A stretch of 64,000 bases of DNA from JBBSUQ01 sp964389755 (GTDB lineage Bacteria > Bacteroidota > Bacteroidia > Flavobacteriales_D > Crocinitomicaceae), in assembly GCA_964389755.1 (NCBI GenBank), contig CAYMEW010000007.1, positions 48,015 through 112,014 on the forward strand, written 5' to 3'. The position numbers and the translations under genes are program-made. The notes under the pieces were generated by a model. That model was not told where the DNA came from. It saw nothing but the letters and a program-made list of their open reading frames with translations, and ran no database searches. Shown here in pieces: positions 52,406 to 61,694 of this stretch. Within the stretch, counting starts at the first letter, position 1; every line of letters begins with the position of its first letter.

Positions 52406-53056
52406 ATGGAAGAATTCCGTTTTAAAAGTAAAAAGACATTTTACGCGGCCACGGAGGGCGATCGCGATGCCAGCCACCTGATCTATGTTCTGCACGGATA
52501 CGGACAGCTCGCACAGTATTTCATCCGGAAATTCCTGCCCCTGCCGACTGATACCTACCTCGTTGCCCCGGAAGGCATGCATCGCTTTTACCTGAAGGGA
52601 ACATCCGGTCGTGTGGGTGCTTCCTGGATGACCAGTCACGAGCGCGAAGACGATATTTCCGATAACATCAGCTGGTTAAATGACCTTCATGCGCAGATCA
52701 CTGCAAACCGGAGCTACCGGAAGATCAGCGTCATCGGTTTTTCGCAGGGAGGAGCCACCGCCGCCCGTTGGGTTAATGATGGAAAACTCGGAAAGCCGTC
52801 CTTCACTTTATGGGCCGCCGTGTTTCCCCCGGATGTTCCTTTCGACACGGAATTTCGCAAAAGGGTTGCCGACCTCCATTTCGTACTGGGAACGGAAGAC
52901 ATGTATTTCCGGGATGCAGAAAAGCGGGAGGAATTGCTTTCCGAACTCCGGGAAGCCGGTGCGCAACTGCATTCGTTCGAAGGGGATCACGATATCGATC
53001 ACGCCGTATTCACCGGTCTGCTGGCGGAAAGCGAAAGATCGCAGGGGTCTTTGTGA
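52406..53056 (+). CDS. Phospholipase/carboxylesterase-type alpha/beta hydrolase
   Basis: 216 residues of the phospholipase/carboxylesterase (PF02230-like) group. The oxyanion block is VLHGYGQ (about 27-33) and the nucleophile elbow is GFSQGGATA (about 111-119). A candidate catalytic Asp is in LGTEDMYF (about 157-164) and the His in GDHDIDHAVF. No signal peptide, so cytoplasmic. Substrates in this family are small esters, thioesters or lysophospholipids. The start is fixed by the near-leaderless promoter. Confidence 0.88.
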   Translation: MEEFRFKSKKTFYAATEGDRDASHLIYVLHGYGQLAQYFIRKFLPLPTDTYLVAPEGMHRFYLKGTSGRVGASWMTSHEREDDISDNISWLNDLHAQITANRSYRKISVIGFSQGGATAARWVNDGKLGKPSFTLWAAVFPPDVPFDTEFRKRVADLHFVLGTEDMYFRDAEKREELLSELREAGAQLHSFEGDHDIDHAVFTGLLAESERSQGSL

Positions 53057-53106
53057 AGGTTTGGCATAATTTCTGATATTTGCAGGATCAAAAAACAATT
53101 GAAAAC

Positions 53107-53742
53107 ATGAAATATTTAGTATTAGCGCTCGGTTTTATTGCGTTCACTTCATTCGGACAGGATTCGAAGGCACAGGGAATCCTGGATAAATTATCCGCAA
53201 AAATGAAGGGATATTCCTCTTTTTACGTGGAATTCAGCGCGACTGTCAAGAATTCTTCAACCGGCGCAAACTCGAGTGAAACCGGAAAAGGATGGGTGAA
53301 AGGCAACAAATACTACGCTTCATACGGCGACAATACGATCATTTCGAACGGGATGAAAACCTGGACAGTGGTCAAGGAAGAGAAAGCTGTGTATGAAACG
53401 GACGCAAATACTTCTGACGAAGAGTCGATCAACCCGAAAAAACTGATGACCATTTGGGAAAGCGGTTTTAAGAACAAGTACGAAAAGGAAGAATCCCTCA
53501 ACGGGGAACAGGTACATGTGATCAATCTCTACCCGAAAAATCCGGGTACCGTAAATTATCACACCATCACGCTTTACATTTCAAAGTCGGATAACGAGTT
53601 GAAAAAAGCGATCATGAAAATGAAGGACGGAACGATCATGACTTACAACCTGACGAAGTTCCAGCCCAATATCAGCGTGGATGATTCGAAGTTCGTTTTC
53701 GATCCGAAGAAATACCCGGGGTACACGGTGATCCGCGATTAA
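53107..53742 (+). CDS. LolA-like outer membrane lipoprotein carrier
   Basis: 211 residues beginning MKYLVLALGFIAFTSFGQ, a signal peptide; an upstream TTG start would push this 9 residues inside and is rejected. The mature domain has the LolA half-barrel order: QGILDKLSAKMKGYSSFYVEFSATV, GKGWVKGNKYYASYGDNTIISNGMKTWTVV, and TITLYISKSDNELKKAIMKMKDGTIMTYNLTKFQPN. The family carries lipoproteins from the inner to the outer membrane. The typical Bacteroidota ftsK-lolA adjacency is broken here. It ends at a good terminator. Confidence 0.88.
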   Translation: MKYLVLALGFIAFTSFGQDSKAQGILDKLSAKMKGYSSFYVEFSATVKNSSTGANSSETGKGWVKGNKYYASYGDNTIISNGMKTWTVVKEEKAVYETDANTSDEESINPKKLMTIWESGFKNKYEKEESLNGEQVHVINLYPKNPGTVNYHTITLYISKSDNELKKAIMKMKDGTIMTYNLTKFQPNISVDDSKFVFDPKKYPGYTVIRD

Positions 53743-53767
53743 TTCCGATACACTAACTGATTTTAAT

Positions 53768-53799
53768 AACCGCTTGCTTTCGGGCAGGCGGTTTTTTTT
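53768..53799 (+). terminator. Rho-independent terminator of lolA
   Basis: 10-pair stem AACCGCTTGC / GCAGGCGGTT with one G-U, loop of six bases, then six further T. It lies directly before the histidine kinase gene. Confidence 0.9.
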
Positions 53800-53823
53800 G
53801 TGCAATTCGATTACTTTTACGGC

Positions 53824-54924
53824 ATGAAGTACATGGCACTGCGCAAACGTCACCGGGGTATTCAAATGCTGATCGCCCTGTCCTGCCTAACGCTCGTGAG
53901 CGTGCTTTGTCTTCAGTTCACCGACTCGGTTTCTTACCGGGCAGTATCACTGATCTTCCTGCTCTACCTCTCGTTTATTTCGCTTTTCCTGGAAAGTATT
54001 ACGGTCTTTGTAACGGCGATCCTGGCGGCAATCAGCTGGAACTTCCTGTTCATTCCTCCGGTACTCACCTTTAACATCTACACGACAGAAGACCTGCTGC
54101 TGTTCATTCTCTTTTTTGCGATCGCCCTGCTCAACCGGATCTACATGGTTCAACGCACGCGCAACGAACTCAAAGAACTCGAAAAGAAGGAGGACGAAAA
54201 GCTCATACGTTTCTACAATACCATCCTTCACTCGCTTTCGCACGAGTTGCGCACACCCATTGCATCGATCATCGGGGGTACGGATACGCTGCGCATGCAG
54301 GACGAGCGGCTGAGCGAAGCACAACGCCGGGAATTGCTGGAAACCATCGAATATTCTGCATTGCGACTCAATCACCACGTCGAAAACCTGCTGAACCTGG
54401 GACGCATCCAGTCGGGAAGTCTGCTGCTCGATGAACACTGGATCGAACTTCCGGCGCTGGTCGAAAAGCTACTGGCCGACCTGGCCCCTTTCAGCGAAGG
54501 ACACCCGATCACCACCCACTGTCCGACGCAGGTCTCAGCAATACGAACGGATCACTTCCTGCTGAACCAAATCCTCTTTAACCTGCTGCTGAACGCGTGT
54601 CAGCACACGCCCGCAGGAACTTTAATCATGGTGCATTTCGACGTTGCGGAAAAGGCTTTGCTTGTCACCGTTCAGGACACCGGCCAGGGATTTTCCGAAG
54701 AGAACCTCAAACGTGCCTTTGACTTCTTTTACCGGCCTGAGCGCTCACGTGCCGGCGGACTTGGTTTGGGGCTGTCGATCGTACGAAACATGACCGAACT
54801 GCTCGAAGGGAAGATTGAACTGACTAACGACCGTGAAACTGGCGGAGCAATCTGCCGATTGCGCATACCGGCCGACATTGAAACAAATACCGATACTCAT
54901 GCAGACCCGCATCCTGATCATTGA
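53824..54924 (+). CDS. KdpD-like sensor histidine kinase, short form without the KdpD N-terminal domain
   Basis: 366 residues from the ATG at 53824, which follows a near-consensus TACTTTTA box by 4 bases; a GTG 24 bases upstream is rejected. The DUF4118-type four-helix membrane domain (about 12-110) includes AAISWNFLFIPPVLTFNIYT, the KdpD pattern. Then HisKA (HSLSHELRTPIAS, His about 139) and HATPase with N box NQILFNLLLNACQHT, G1 DTGQGFS and G2 GLGLGLSIV. The cytosolic N-terminal KdpD/Usp domain is missing. The response regulator gene overlaps by 26 bases, and TrkH-TrkA follow, so potassium is the likely signal (inference). Confidence 0.9.
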   Translation: MKYMALRKRHRGIQMLIALSCLTLVSVLCLQFTDSVSYRAVSLIFLLYLSFISLFLESITVFVTAILAAISWNFLFIPPVLTFNIYTTEDLLLFILFFAIALLNRIYMVQRTRNELKELEKKEDEKLIRFYNTILHSLSHELRTPIASIIGGTDTLRMQDERLSEAQRRELLETIEYSALRLNHHVENLLNLGRIQSGSLLLDEHWIELPALVEKLLADLAPFSEGHPITTHCPTQVSAIRTDHFLLNQILFNLLLNACQHTPAGTLIMVHFDVAEKALLVTVQDTGQGFSEENLKRAFDFFYRPERSRAGGLGLGLSIVRNMTELLEGKIELTNDRETGGAICRLRIPADIETNTDTHADPHPDH

Positions 54925-55576
54925 CGACGAACCACAGATCCGCAAATTACTAAGTATATCGCTTTCCAATGAGGGTTACGATATTCTCGAAGCTGAAACC
55001 GGGAGCCTTGGCATCGCGCTGGCGGCCAACCATCAACCGGATCTGATCCTGCTTGACATGGGTTTACCGGACATGGACGGGCTTGATGTTTTAAAAGAAC
55101 TGCGCAGCTGGTATGAAAAACCGGTACTCATTCTTAGCGTCATGGACGACGAAAGTCGCATCGTAAAAGCACTGGACGACGGCGCCAACGACTACCTGAC
55201 CAAACCCTACCGTGCCGGTGAACTCTTTGCGAGGATCCGTGCGGCCCTCAAACAAAACCGGAACGAACAGCCCGGCGAGCCGCTATTTGCCAAAGCGGGT
55301 ATTGAGATCGACTTCGTGACCTTCCGGGTAAGCGTGGAAGGAACGGAAGTACAGTTGACGCATACTGAATATAGCCTGATGCGCCTTTTTGCGAAGTACG
55401 AGGGCCGGGCGCTTACCCACCGCTTTATCCTGAAGGAGATCTGGGGTGTGGGACACCAGCAGGATCTGCAGTACCTGCGCGTCTTTGTGGCCTCCCTGCG
55501 CAAGAAACTGGAACCGGACCCCGCAAACCCGGTTTACATCCGTACGCTCAACGGAATCGGCTATCGTTTCCTGTAA
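54899..55576 (+). CDS. KdpE-like OmpR-family response regulator
   Basis: 226 residues, from the MQTRILIIDDEP start inside the kinase 3' end. The receiver has the acidic pair DD (about 9-10), phosphorylated Asp in LILLDMGLPDMDG (about 53) and Lys in YLTKPY (about 103). The ELRSWYEKPVLILSVMDDES-type segment resembles KdpE. The winged-helix C-terminus (about 125-225) carries LTHTEYSLMRLFAKYEGRALTHRFIL, the OmpR/PhoB trans-activation region. Located immediately upstream of TrkH-TrkA with the same direction. No kdpFABC genes are present in this window. Confidence 0.92.
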   Translation: MQTRILIIDDEPQIRKLLSISLSNEGYDILEAETGSLGIALAANHQPDLILLDMGLPDMDGLDVLKELRSWYEKPVLILSVMDDESRIVKALDDGANDYLTKPYRAGELFARIRAALKQNRNEQPGEPLFAKAGIEIDFVTFRVSVEGTEVQLTHTEYSLMRLFAKYEGRALTHRFILKEIWGVGHQQDLQYLRVFVASLRKKLEPDPANPVYIRTLNGIGYRFL

Positions 55577-55697
55577 TTATAGACGACGTTCTTATCCCTG
55601 GCTCCCGTTTAATTTTATAAAATCTTTATACGAGCAGCCCCTGTCTTAATCTTTCTCTTAGCGCGAACGACCTTCCTTTGTGTCGTAAAAAAAAGTT

Positions 55698-57263
55698 ATG
55701 CACTATTTGTTCGCGATCCTCAAACAATGTGGCCGGTTGCAGGTCATCCTCGGAACCCTCGTTCTCTTCCCGGCCTTTATCAGCCTGATCACCGCAGAGT
55801 GGTATTCCTGCCTGGGTTTCCTGATCTGCTCGGCAGCGATCACCCTTTCGGGTTACCTGCAGAACCGCTATATTAAAAGTCACCGGGAACTGACCTATGC
55901 TCACTCGATGTTACTGGCCGCCATCGGTTGGATGGTCATTATTTTACTGGGTTCGCTCCCCTACTATGTGATTGCACTGATAACACCCGAAAGCGCAGCT
56001 GCAAAAATGCTGCCTGCCGGGGCGGATTACAGCAGCAGTCTCTTTTATTTCCGGGATTTCGTTCACTGTATCTTCGAGAGCACGAGTGCGTTTACAACTA
56101 CCGGACTTACGATGGCAGACCATGAGCCGTCGGTCGGATACGGTGTGCTATTTTACCGTCACTTCTCCCAATGGATCGGCGGTGCCGGATTTATTGTGCT
56201 GGCCCTCGCGGTTTTCCGGCAAATACCCGGCCGCAGTTCGATGCTACTTTACGGTTCGGAATCGAGCGGTGAGCGGATTGAAGGAACCATTCGCGATACG
56301 ACGCGGTACATCTGGAAAGTATATACGCTGGTCACGGTAATTATGATCGTTTACCTGTATGTCGGTACGCGGCTCATCCTGCCCGATTACCCGAAAGCAC
56401 AGGCTTTTTTTGACGCGCTGTGCCACGGGCTGGCTGGACAGTCTACCGGCGGTTTTTCGACCCTGGACAACAGCATTGCCGATTACCACTCCGCTGCCAT
56501 GGAACAATTGTATATTCTCCCGATGGTACTCGGTGCACTCTCCATACCGTTCTTTTACAGGCTCATTTACCTGCGCAGGCTTGCCGAATTCTGGAAAGAT
56601 CTGCAAACGCGTTCATTCTTCATTGCGGGAATTATCGGTGCGGCCCTGCTGTCTTTGTTACTGATCCGTTCCGGTGCGGTAGAATCACCGGTGCGCGAGG
56701 GAACGTTCCAGTTCATCAGTGCGCTTTCCACTACAGGTTGGCAGACTTCGAACATCGGCAGCTGGGATGACGTTTCCGTACTCTTCATCATCGTATGTGC
56801 CATGATCGTGGGAGGTGCCGCGGGAGCAACCGTGGGCGGGATCAAGATCATCCGGGCCGTGCTTCTACAAAAAGGACTGCGCTGGCAATTAAACAAAACT
56901 TTCTTTCCGCAACACGCTCTTAAAACAGTAAAATTTGACGGAAAGTTGCTCAGTTCGGCCGAAATGAACAAGCAACTCGCACAGGCAGGCCTGTTTACAC
57001 TTACATACTTTCTGTTCCTGTTTGTCGGCACGATCCTGACCTGCATATACCTGCCGGAAGGCTACAGTCTTTCCGATGCCATTTTCGAGACCGCATCCGC
57101 CCAGGGAACAGTTGGTCTTTCCAGCGGTATTTCGGGTCCTTCCATGCCGCGTGTACTCGAAGTGACCTACATCTTCCAGATGTGGAGCGGACGCCTGGAG
57201 ATCATCCCGGTGCTGATGCTCATCCGTGTGTTGTGGCGCGGAACCAAACCCGTAATTATTTAA
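55698..57263 (+). CDS. trkH: TrkH-family potassium transporter, short form
   Basis: 521 residues with the four-loop TrkH/KtrB pore. Filter-type segments are SAFTTTGLTMAD, QSTGGFSTLDN, STTGWQTSN and AQGTVGLSSG, one per repeat. It imports K+ through the inner membrane together with TrkA. It starts 121 bases after the regulator; the gap has a near-consensus TTCCTTTG box 17 bases before the ATG, so it may be read both from this and from the two-component promoter. Unlike the other TrkH in this window it has its gating subunit right behind it. Confidence 0.94.
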   Translation: MHYLFAILKQCGRLQVILGTLVLFPAFISLITAEWYSCLGFLICSAAITLSGYLQNRYIKSHRELTYAHSMLLAAIGWMVIILLGSLPYYVIALITPESAAAKMLPAGADYSSSLFYFRDFVHCIFESTSAFTTTGLTMADHEPSVGYGVLFYRHFSQWIGGAGFIVLALAVFRQIPGRSSMLLYGSESSGERIEGTIRDTTRYIWKVYTLVTVIMIVYLYVGTRLILPDYPKAQAFFDALCHGLAGQSTGGFSTLDNSIADYHSAAMEQLYILPMVLGALSIPFFYRLIYLRRLAEFWKDLQTRSFFIAGIIGAALLSLLLIRSGAVESPVREGTFQFISALSTTGWQTSNIGSWDDVSVLFIIVCAMIVGGAAGATVGGIKIIRAVLLQKGLRWQLNKTFFPQHALKTVKFDGKLLSSAEMNKQLAQAGLFTLTYFLFLFVGTILTCIYLPEGYSLSDAIFETASAQGTVGLSSGISGPSMPRVLEVTYIFQMWSGRLEIIPVLMLIRVLWRGTKPVII

Positions 57264-57272
57264 ACTTTCAAT

Positions 57273-57938
57273 ATGCATCTTGTAATAATCGGTGCCGGCA
57301 AAACCGGTGAACATGTTATCAAAGCAGCCGTGCGAGACCGGCAAAACGTTTATGTGATCGAAAAGGACGCTCAGCGCGCCGAGCAGGTGGCAGCCAGTTA
57401 CGATTGTGTCGTGATTCATGCCGACGCCAGCAATGCGGAAACCCTGCGTGAAGCGCGTACAGGCGATGCCGATGCGGTGATCGTAACGACCAACGACGAT
57501 GCCGTAAATATGCTGGTCATTCTTCTGGCGCGGCAGCTGGGGGCAAAAAGACTCGTAAGTTCGGTGAACGATGAAGACCATCTCCCGCTATTCGAACAAA
57601 TGGGAATAGATACCGTAGAAAGCCCGTACAGGCTAAACGGACGTTACTTATACCGGGCTGTTCAGGGACCATTTACCGAAGACTTCCTCGACCTGGGAGA
57701 CGGTTATGAGATCATGGAACTGATCGCCGGTAAAGGATCGGCTGTAGAGTCTCATACTATCCGGGAAATCCAAAAGGAAAAGATATTACCGGGAAACACG
57801 ATCATCGTGGTCGTTAAACGCCTCAATGAAATCGTGGTACCTGTAGAAAACACGCGGATACTGGCCGGTGATATTGTGGCCGTACTGGCGCACAAGAATA
57901 AGATTTCGCGCGTGATCGAGCGGTTCAGGCCTGGTTAG
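57273..57938 (+). CDS. trkA: TrkA/KtrA-type potassium channel gating subunit
   Basis: 221 residues: one RCK unit with N-terminal NAD-binding Rossmann fold (IIGAGKTGEHVIKA, about 4-17, and the DADAVIVTTNDDAVNMLVILLA segment) and a C-terminal TrkA_C domain (about 135-218). It is half the size of E. coli TrkA, like KtrA. It binds nucleotides and opens TrkH. Nine bases follow TrkH, so one operon. The end overlaps the convergent GNAT gene by 14 bases. Confidence 0.94.
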   Translation: MHLVIIGAGKTGEHVIKAAVRDRQNVYVIEKDAQRAEQVAASYDCVVIHADASNAETLREARTGDADAVIVTTNDDAVNMLVILLARQLGAKRLVSSVNDEDHLPLFEQMGIDTVESPYRLNGRYLYRAVQGPFTEDFLDLGDGYEIMELIAGKGSAVESHTIREIQKEKILPGNTIIVVVKRLNEIVVPVENTRILAGDIVAVLAHKNKISRVIERFRPG

Positions 57939-58200
57939 ACGGATGCCTGCGCATATAGGCAGCCGCAAAACTACACACCGGTTTAACGGGATGCTCTTCA
58001 CGTGCAAGGTATTCGAGTACCAGTTTCATAATGAGTTCGCCGTATCCTTTGCCGCGGATCTCCGAAGGTACATGTACGTAATTGAGGTAATACGTCCCGT
58101 CCACAATGGTATATTCCACGCGCGGTTTGTGTCCGTCTTCCACCTGGATCTCGAAACGGTCCATGGTTCTATTATCGATCAGTTCCACATTCTTGTCCAT
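57925..58200 (-). CDS. Small GNAT-type (YjdJ/NATD1-like) N-acetyltransferase
   Basis: 91 residues starting MDKNVELIDNRTMDRFEIQ; longer in-frame starts would extend into the neighbouring DUF389 gene. The blocks VEYTIVDGTYYLNYVHVPSEIRGKGYG (about 29-55) and the compact fold match the small GCN5-related Yjd family. The acetyl-CoA loop is RGKGYG. PVCSFAAAYMRRHP at the end is typical. Substrate unknown. Confidence 0.85.
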   Translation of the reverse strand: MDKNVELIDNRTMDRFEIQVEDGHKPRVEYTIVDGTYYLNYVHVPSEIRGKGYGELIMKLVLEYLAREEHPVKPVCSFAAAYMRRHPSNQA

Positions 58201-58240
58201 AAGTTCTTTTTTAGAAAGACAAGTAAAGGGGTCGCTTTGT

Positions 58241-59602
58241 TTAGTTCGCCGGCTTTTCTTTTTTCTTCGGAAGCGTGTCCTGTACAGCAATCCCGAGTTC
58301 TGACTCGCGGATAAAAAGTACACTGAGATTCTCTTTTTTCAGGCGTTGAGCCAGCCAGTTCGTTAGTTTTTCGCGTTCTTCTTCCGGTAGTTCTTTTTTG
58401 GTTCCCAATAAAACCATGTATTCCCCAACGGTGGAATCAGCAAGATTACGCGTAACAGCCTGGGCCGTCAGCGAACTTATTTCAGGCTGCAGCACCGAAA
58501 TTTCCTGGTAAAGTCCGGCAGGTTCGGTGTTGTTATAGCGCAAACTGTCGATTACTTTCCGCAGAAAGTACAGCTCTTTTTCCTTGCTTTTGAGCGTACG
58601 CGTGGCCGGATCCACTTCGAGGGGCTGATCGAGGAATGCAAAGCCCTGCTTCACTTCCAGTTTCGCTTTGGTAAGGTCGTAGTAACTCAGTTTTTTACGA
58701 AGCCCCGTGATCATCGAATCGCTTACTTTTTGTCCACCGAATACCAGGCGGATCCGATTATTCGGCGCGTCGACTTCCCTGTTGAGCAGGTAACTATTCT
58801 GAAAATCGACCTCTTTATCGACAAACTGGTTGGCATTGTAGGTAAAGCGCTCCTGCTGCACGATCCTGTACCCGAAGTAAAGGCTTGGCAGAATGGTAAC
58901 TACTGCGATGATGATGACCCAGCGTTTCGTCTTTCTTTTTTCTGCTTCATCGGGAAAGGACTGAAAGGGAATTTTAAGAAAACGCACGGTAATGAGCGTC
59001 GCGATGCCAATAAAAACAGTATTGATACAGAAAAGATAGAGGGCGCCGAGGAAAATCGTGTAATTCAGCGTTGCGACTCCGTAACCGGCCGTACACAGCG
59101 GCGGCATGAGTGCCGTGGCAATGGCCACACCCGGGATGACGTTCCCTTTCTGACGGCTGGTCGTGGCGACACTTCCCGCCATTCCTCCGAAAAAGGCGAT
59201 CAGCACATCGTAAATGGTCGGCGATGTCCGCGCGAGGATCTCGGAATGCGCTTCGTTCAGGGGCGAAATGAGAAAGTAAATGGTAGAGGTAGCCAGTCCC
59301 GTTCCAACCGCGACGAGGTAATTATTGAACGCTTTCTTCAGCAGAGCGAGGTCGTTGATTCCCAGGCCGAGCCCCATCCCCATGATCGGACCCATGAGCG
59401 GTGAGATAAGCATCGCACCGATGATGACCGCTGTGGAGTTGACGTTTAGGCCGAGCGAGGCCACGAAAATTGCAAAAATGAGAATCCAGAGGTTGGTTCC
59501 GCGAAAGACGACCCCTTTGTAGATCGAATCAATGATCACGTCGTTCTTTTCCTTTTCGTGCAGGAAATAGAACTTCCGGATAAAGTTGGAAAAAAAGTTC
59601 AT
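58241..59602 (-). CDS. DUF389 (TIGR00341)-family membrane protein
   Basis: 453 residues. Six or seven membrane helices in the first half include ASLGLNVNSTAVIIGAMLISPLMGPIMGMGLGLG and GNVIPGVAIATALMPPLCTAGYGVA, the strongest DUF389 blocks. The hydrophilic C-terminal half (about 250-453) is helical and ends in a lysine-rich tail. The function of this family is not established; some are called hydrophobic domain proteins. It is transcribed alone or after a short spacer from the E1 gene. Confidence 0.9.
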   Translation of the reverse strand: MNFFSNFIRKFYFLHEKEKNDVIIDSIYKGVVFRGTNLWILIFAIFVASLGLNVNSTAVIIGAMLISPLMGPIMGMGLGLGINDLALLKKAFNNYLVAVGTGLATSTIYFLISPLNEAHSEILARTSPTIYDVLIAFFGGMAGSVATTSRQKGNVIPGVAIATALMPPLCTAGYGVATLNYTIFLGALYLFCINTVFIGIATLITVRFLKIPFQSFPDEAEKRKTKRWVIIIAVVTILPSLYFGYRIVQQERFTYNANQFVDKEVDFQNSYLLNREVDAPNNRIRLVFGGQKVSDSMITGLRKKLSYYDLTKAKLEVKQGFAFLDQPLEVDPATRTLKSKEKELYFLRKVIDSLRYNNTEPAGLYQEISVLQPEISSLTAQAVTRNLADSTVGEYMVLLGTKKELPEEEREKLTNWLAQRLKKENLSVLFIRESELGIAVQDTLPKKKEKPAN

Positions 59603-59658
59603 GGGCCGGAGTAGCTAATCTTCTTATAACAAGAAACGGCGTTGCATGTTCATTTTGG

Positions 59659-61659
59659 TCAGAATTCATGTAACTCCCGCACTGCTTTTTCGAAGCGTTC
59701 TTTGGGAAGGAACTGACTTTCGAGCGGCACGGCAAAAGGAACAGGTGTATCAAGCGATGCCACGCGTTTTACGGGCGCATCGAGTGCGTCGAAACAATGC
59801 TCATTGATCAGTGCCACGATCTCTCCGCCGATTCCTCCGGTCATGCAGTCTTCGTGTAGTACAATGACTTTACCGGTCTTGCGCACGGCGTTGAAAACTG
59901 CTTCGGTGTCGAGCGGAAGCAGGGTGCGCAGGTCGATGATCTCCAGGGATATATCCGGGAACTTTTCGGCAGTTTCCAGTGCCCAGTGTACGCCGAGCCC
60001 GTAAGTGATCACTGTGAGATCCGTTCCTTCGCGTGCGGTACGGGCCTTCCCGATCTCTACTGTGTAGTAATCGTCCGGAATTTCTTCACGCAGGCTTCGG
60101 TAGAGGTATTTGTGTTCAAAAACCATAACCGGGTTCGGGTCTTCGATGGCTGCATTGAGCAGTCCCTTGGCATCGTAAGGTGTTGCCGGGAATACGATCT
60201 TGAGTCCGGGTGTGTGCACGAACCAGGCTTCGTTACTCTGCGAGTGAAACGGTCCGGCGGCGGTACCGGCACCTGTGGGCATGCGCACCACAACGTCGGC
60301 ATTTTGTCCCCAACGCCAGTGAATTTTAGCAAGGTTGTTGACAATCTGGTTAAATCCGCAGGTCACGAAGTCGGCGAACTGCATTTCCACCACGGCCTTC
60401 ATGCCGGCGATGGAGAGTCCGAGTCCTGCGCCGACGATCGCGGATTCGCAGATGGGGGTGTTTCGCACGCGTTCTTTCCCGAACTGGTCCACAAATCCTT
60501 CCGTTACTTTAAAAACACCGCCGTATTCGGCAACGTCCTGCCCCATGATCACGAGTTCGGGGTATTTTTCCATCGATTGACGAAGGCCATCCTGCACGGC
60601 GTCGATTAGTCTTTTTTCAGTTTTGATGCCCGAAGCCTTTACGGGCTGTTGGGTAAAAGGTGCGTAGCGGTCGTCAAGTTCGCGCTGAAGATCGGCGGTA
60701 ATAGCCGGTTCTGCCTGTGCGGTATCGAAGGATTGCTGAATTTCTTCTTTGATGGCATCGCGGAACGCTTTGTCCTGTTCTTCGGTCAGAATATCGTTTT
60801 CGCGCAGGAAGTGTTGAAAGTTTGCGATCGGATCCTGCTTTGCCCATTCGTCCTGCAGGCCTTCCGGGTAGTATTTGGTCCCGGACGCTTCTTCGTGTCC
60901 GCGCATGCGGAAAGTCATGCATTCGAGCAATACGGGTTTGGGATCCTCGCGCATTTCGGCGGCAAGCTGACGCACGGTACGTATCACATCGAGGATATTG
61001 TTACCGTTGACCTGCACGGCTTTCATGCCGTACCCGACTCCTTTATCAATAAACTGCTTGCAGTTGAACTGTTCTTTACTCGGCGTGGAGAGTCCCCACT
61101 GGTTGTTCTCGATCGCGAAGATCACGGGAAGATCCCATACGGAAGCCACGTTGAGCGCTTCGTGAAAATCGCCTTCACTGGCACCACCGTCGCCGGTAAA
61201 CACGAGGGTCGACTTGCGGTCATTCCGGAGTTTGGATGCCAGTGCGATCCCGTCTGCGATCCCGAGTTGCGGACCGAGGTGGGAAATCATCCCTACAAGC
61301 TTGTACTCCTGTGTTCCGAAGTGAAACGAGCGGTCGCGGCCTTTGGTAAAACCGGACATTTTTCCCTGGAATTGTGCAAAGAGCCTGTGAAGCGGAATGC
61401 CACGCGTTGTGAAGATCCCGAGGTTGCGGTGCATCGGCAGGATGTATTCGTCGCGGTTCATGGCATAGGCCGCTCCCACGGAAATACCCTCCTGTCCCCA
61501 CCCGGAGAACCACTTACTGATCTTTCCCTGGCGGAGCAGGATCAGCATTTTCTCTTCAATGAGACGCGGACGGATGAGTAATTTATAGATCTCGAGCAGT
61601 TCGGCATTTTCGAAGCCGGAACGGTCAAACTGAATATATTGTTTTGCGAGGGTTTCCAT
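59659..61659 (-). CDS. 2-oxoacid dehydrogenase E1, fused alpha and beta subunits
   Basis: 666 residues from the ATG at 61659 (METLAKQYIQ). An ATG 30 bases upstream lies inside the -7 box and is rejected. The alpha half contains the thiamine-diphosphate site GDGGASEGDFHEALN and, about 27 residues later, NNQWGLSTPS. The beta half contains the transketolase-type blocks CESAIVGAGLGLSIAG and GIGGEIVALINEHCFD. The fused E1 is common in Flavobacteria and serves branched-chain 2-oxoacids (or acetoin/pyruvate) with E2 and E3, which are not in this window. It makes acyl-CoA, including primers for iso-branched fatty acids typical of the phylum. Confidence 0.92.
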   Translation of the reverse strand: METLAKQYIQFDRSGFENAELLEIYKLLIRPRLIEEKMLILLRQGKISKWFSGWGQEGISVGAAYAMNRDEYILPMHRNLGIFTTRGIPLHRLFAQFQGKMSGFTKGRDRSFHFGTQEYKLVGMISHLGPQLGIADGIALASKLRNDRKSTLVFTGDGGASEGDFHEALNVASVWDLPVIFAIENNQWGLSTPSKEQFNCKQFIDKGVGYGMKAVQVNGNNILDVIRTVRQLAAEMREDPKPVLLECMTFRMRGHEEASGTKYYPEGLQDEWAKQDPIANFQHFLRENDILTEEQDKAFRDAIKEEIQQSFDTAQAEPAITADLQRELDDRYAPFTQQPVKASGIKTEKRLIDAVQDGLRQSMEKYPELVIMGQDVAEYGGVFKVTEGFVDQFGKERVRNTPICESAIVGAGLGLSIAGMKAVVEMQFADFVTCGFNQIVNNLAKIHWRWGQNADVVVRMPTGAGTAAGPFHSQSNEAWFVHTPGLKIVFPATPYDAKGLLNAAIEDPNPVMVFEHKYLYRSLREEIPDDYYTVEIGKARTAREGTDLTVITYGLGVHWALETAEKFPDISLEIIDLRTLLPLDTEAVFNAVRKTGKVIVLHEDCMTGGIGGEIVALINEHCFDALDAPVKRVASLDTPVPFAVPLESQFLPKERFEKAVRELHEF

Positions 61660-61686
61660 ATTGCGGAGGGTATTATTTTCCGGTAA

Positions 61687-61694
61687 CAAAACTA
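61687..61694 (-). promoter_or_regulatory. -7 promoter box TAGTTTTG for the 2-oxoacid dehydrogenase
   Basis: Perfect TAnnTTTG match reading leftward, 27 bases before the chosen ATG. An alternative upstream start codon overlaps the box, which decides the start. Confidence 0.65.

Noticed and set aside
61660..61689. Upstream ATG for the 2-oxoacid dehydrogenase E1
   Set aside because: That codon lies in the TAGTTTTG promoter box; the ATG at 61659 gives the usual family N-terminus.
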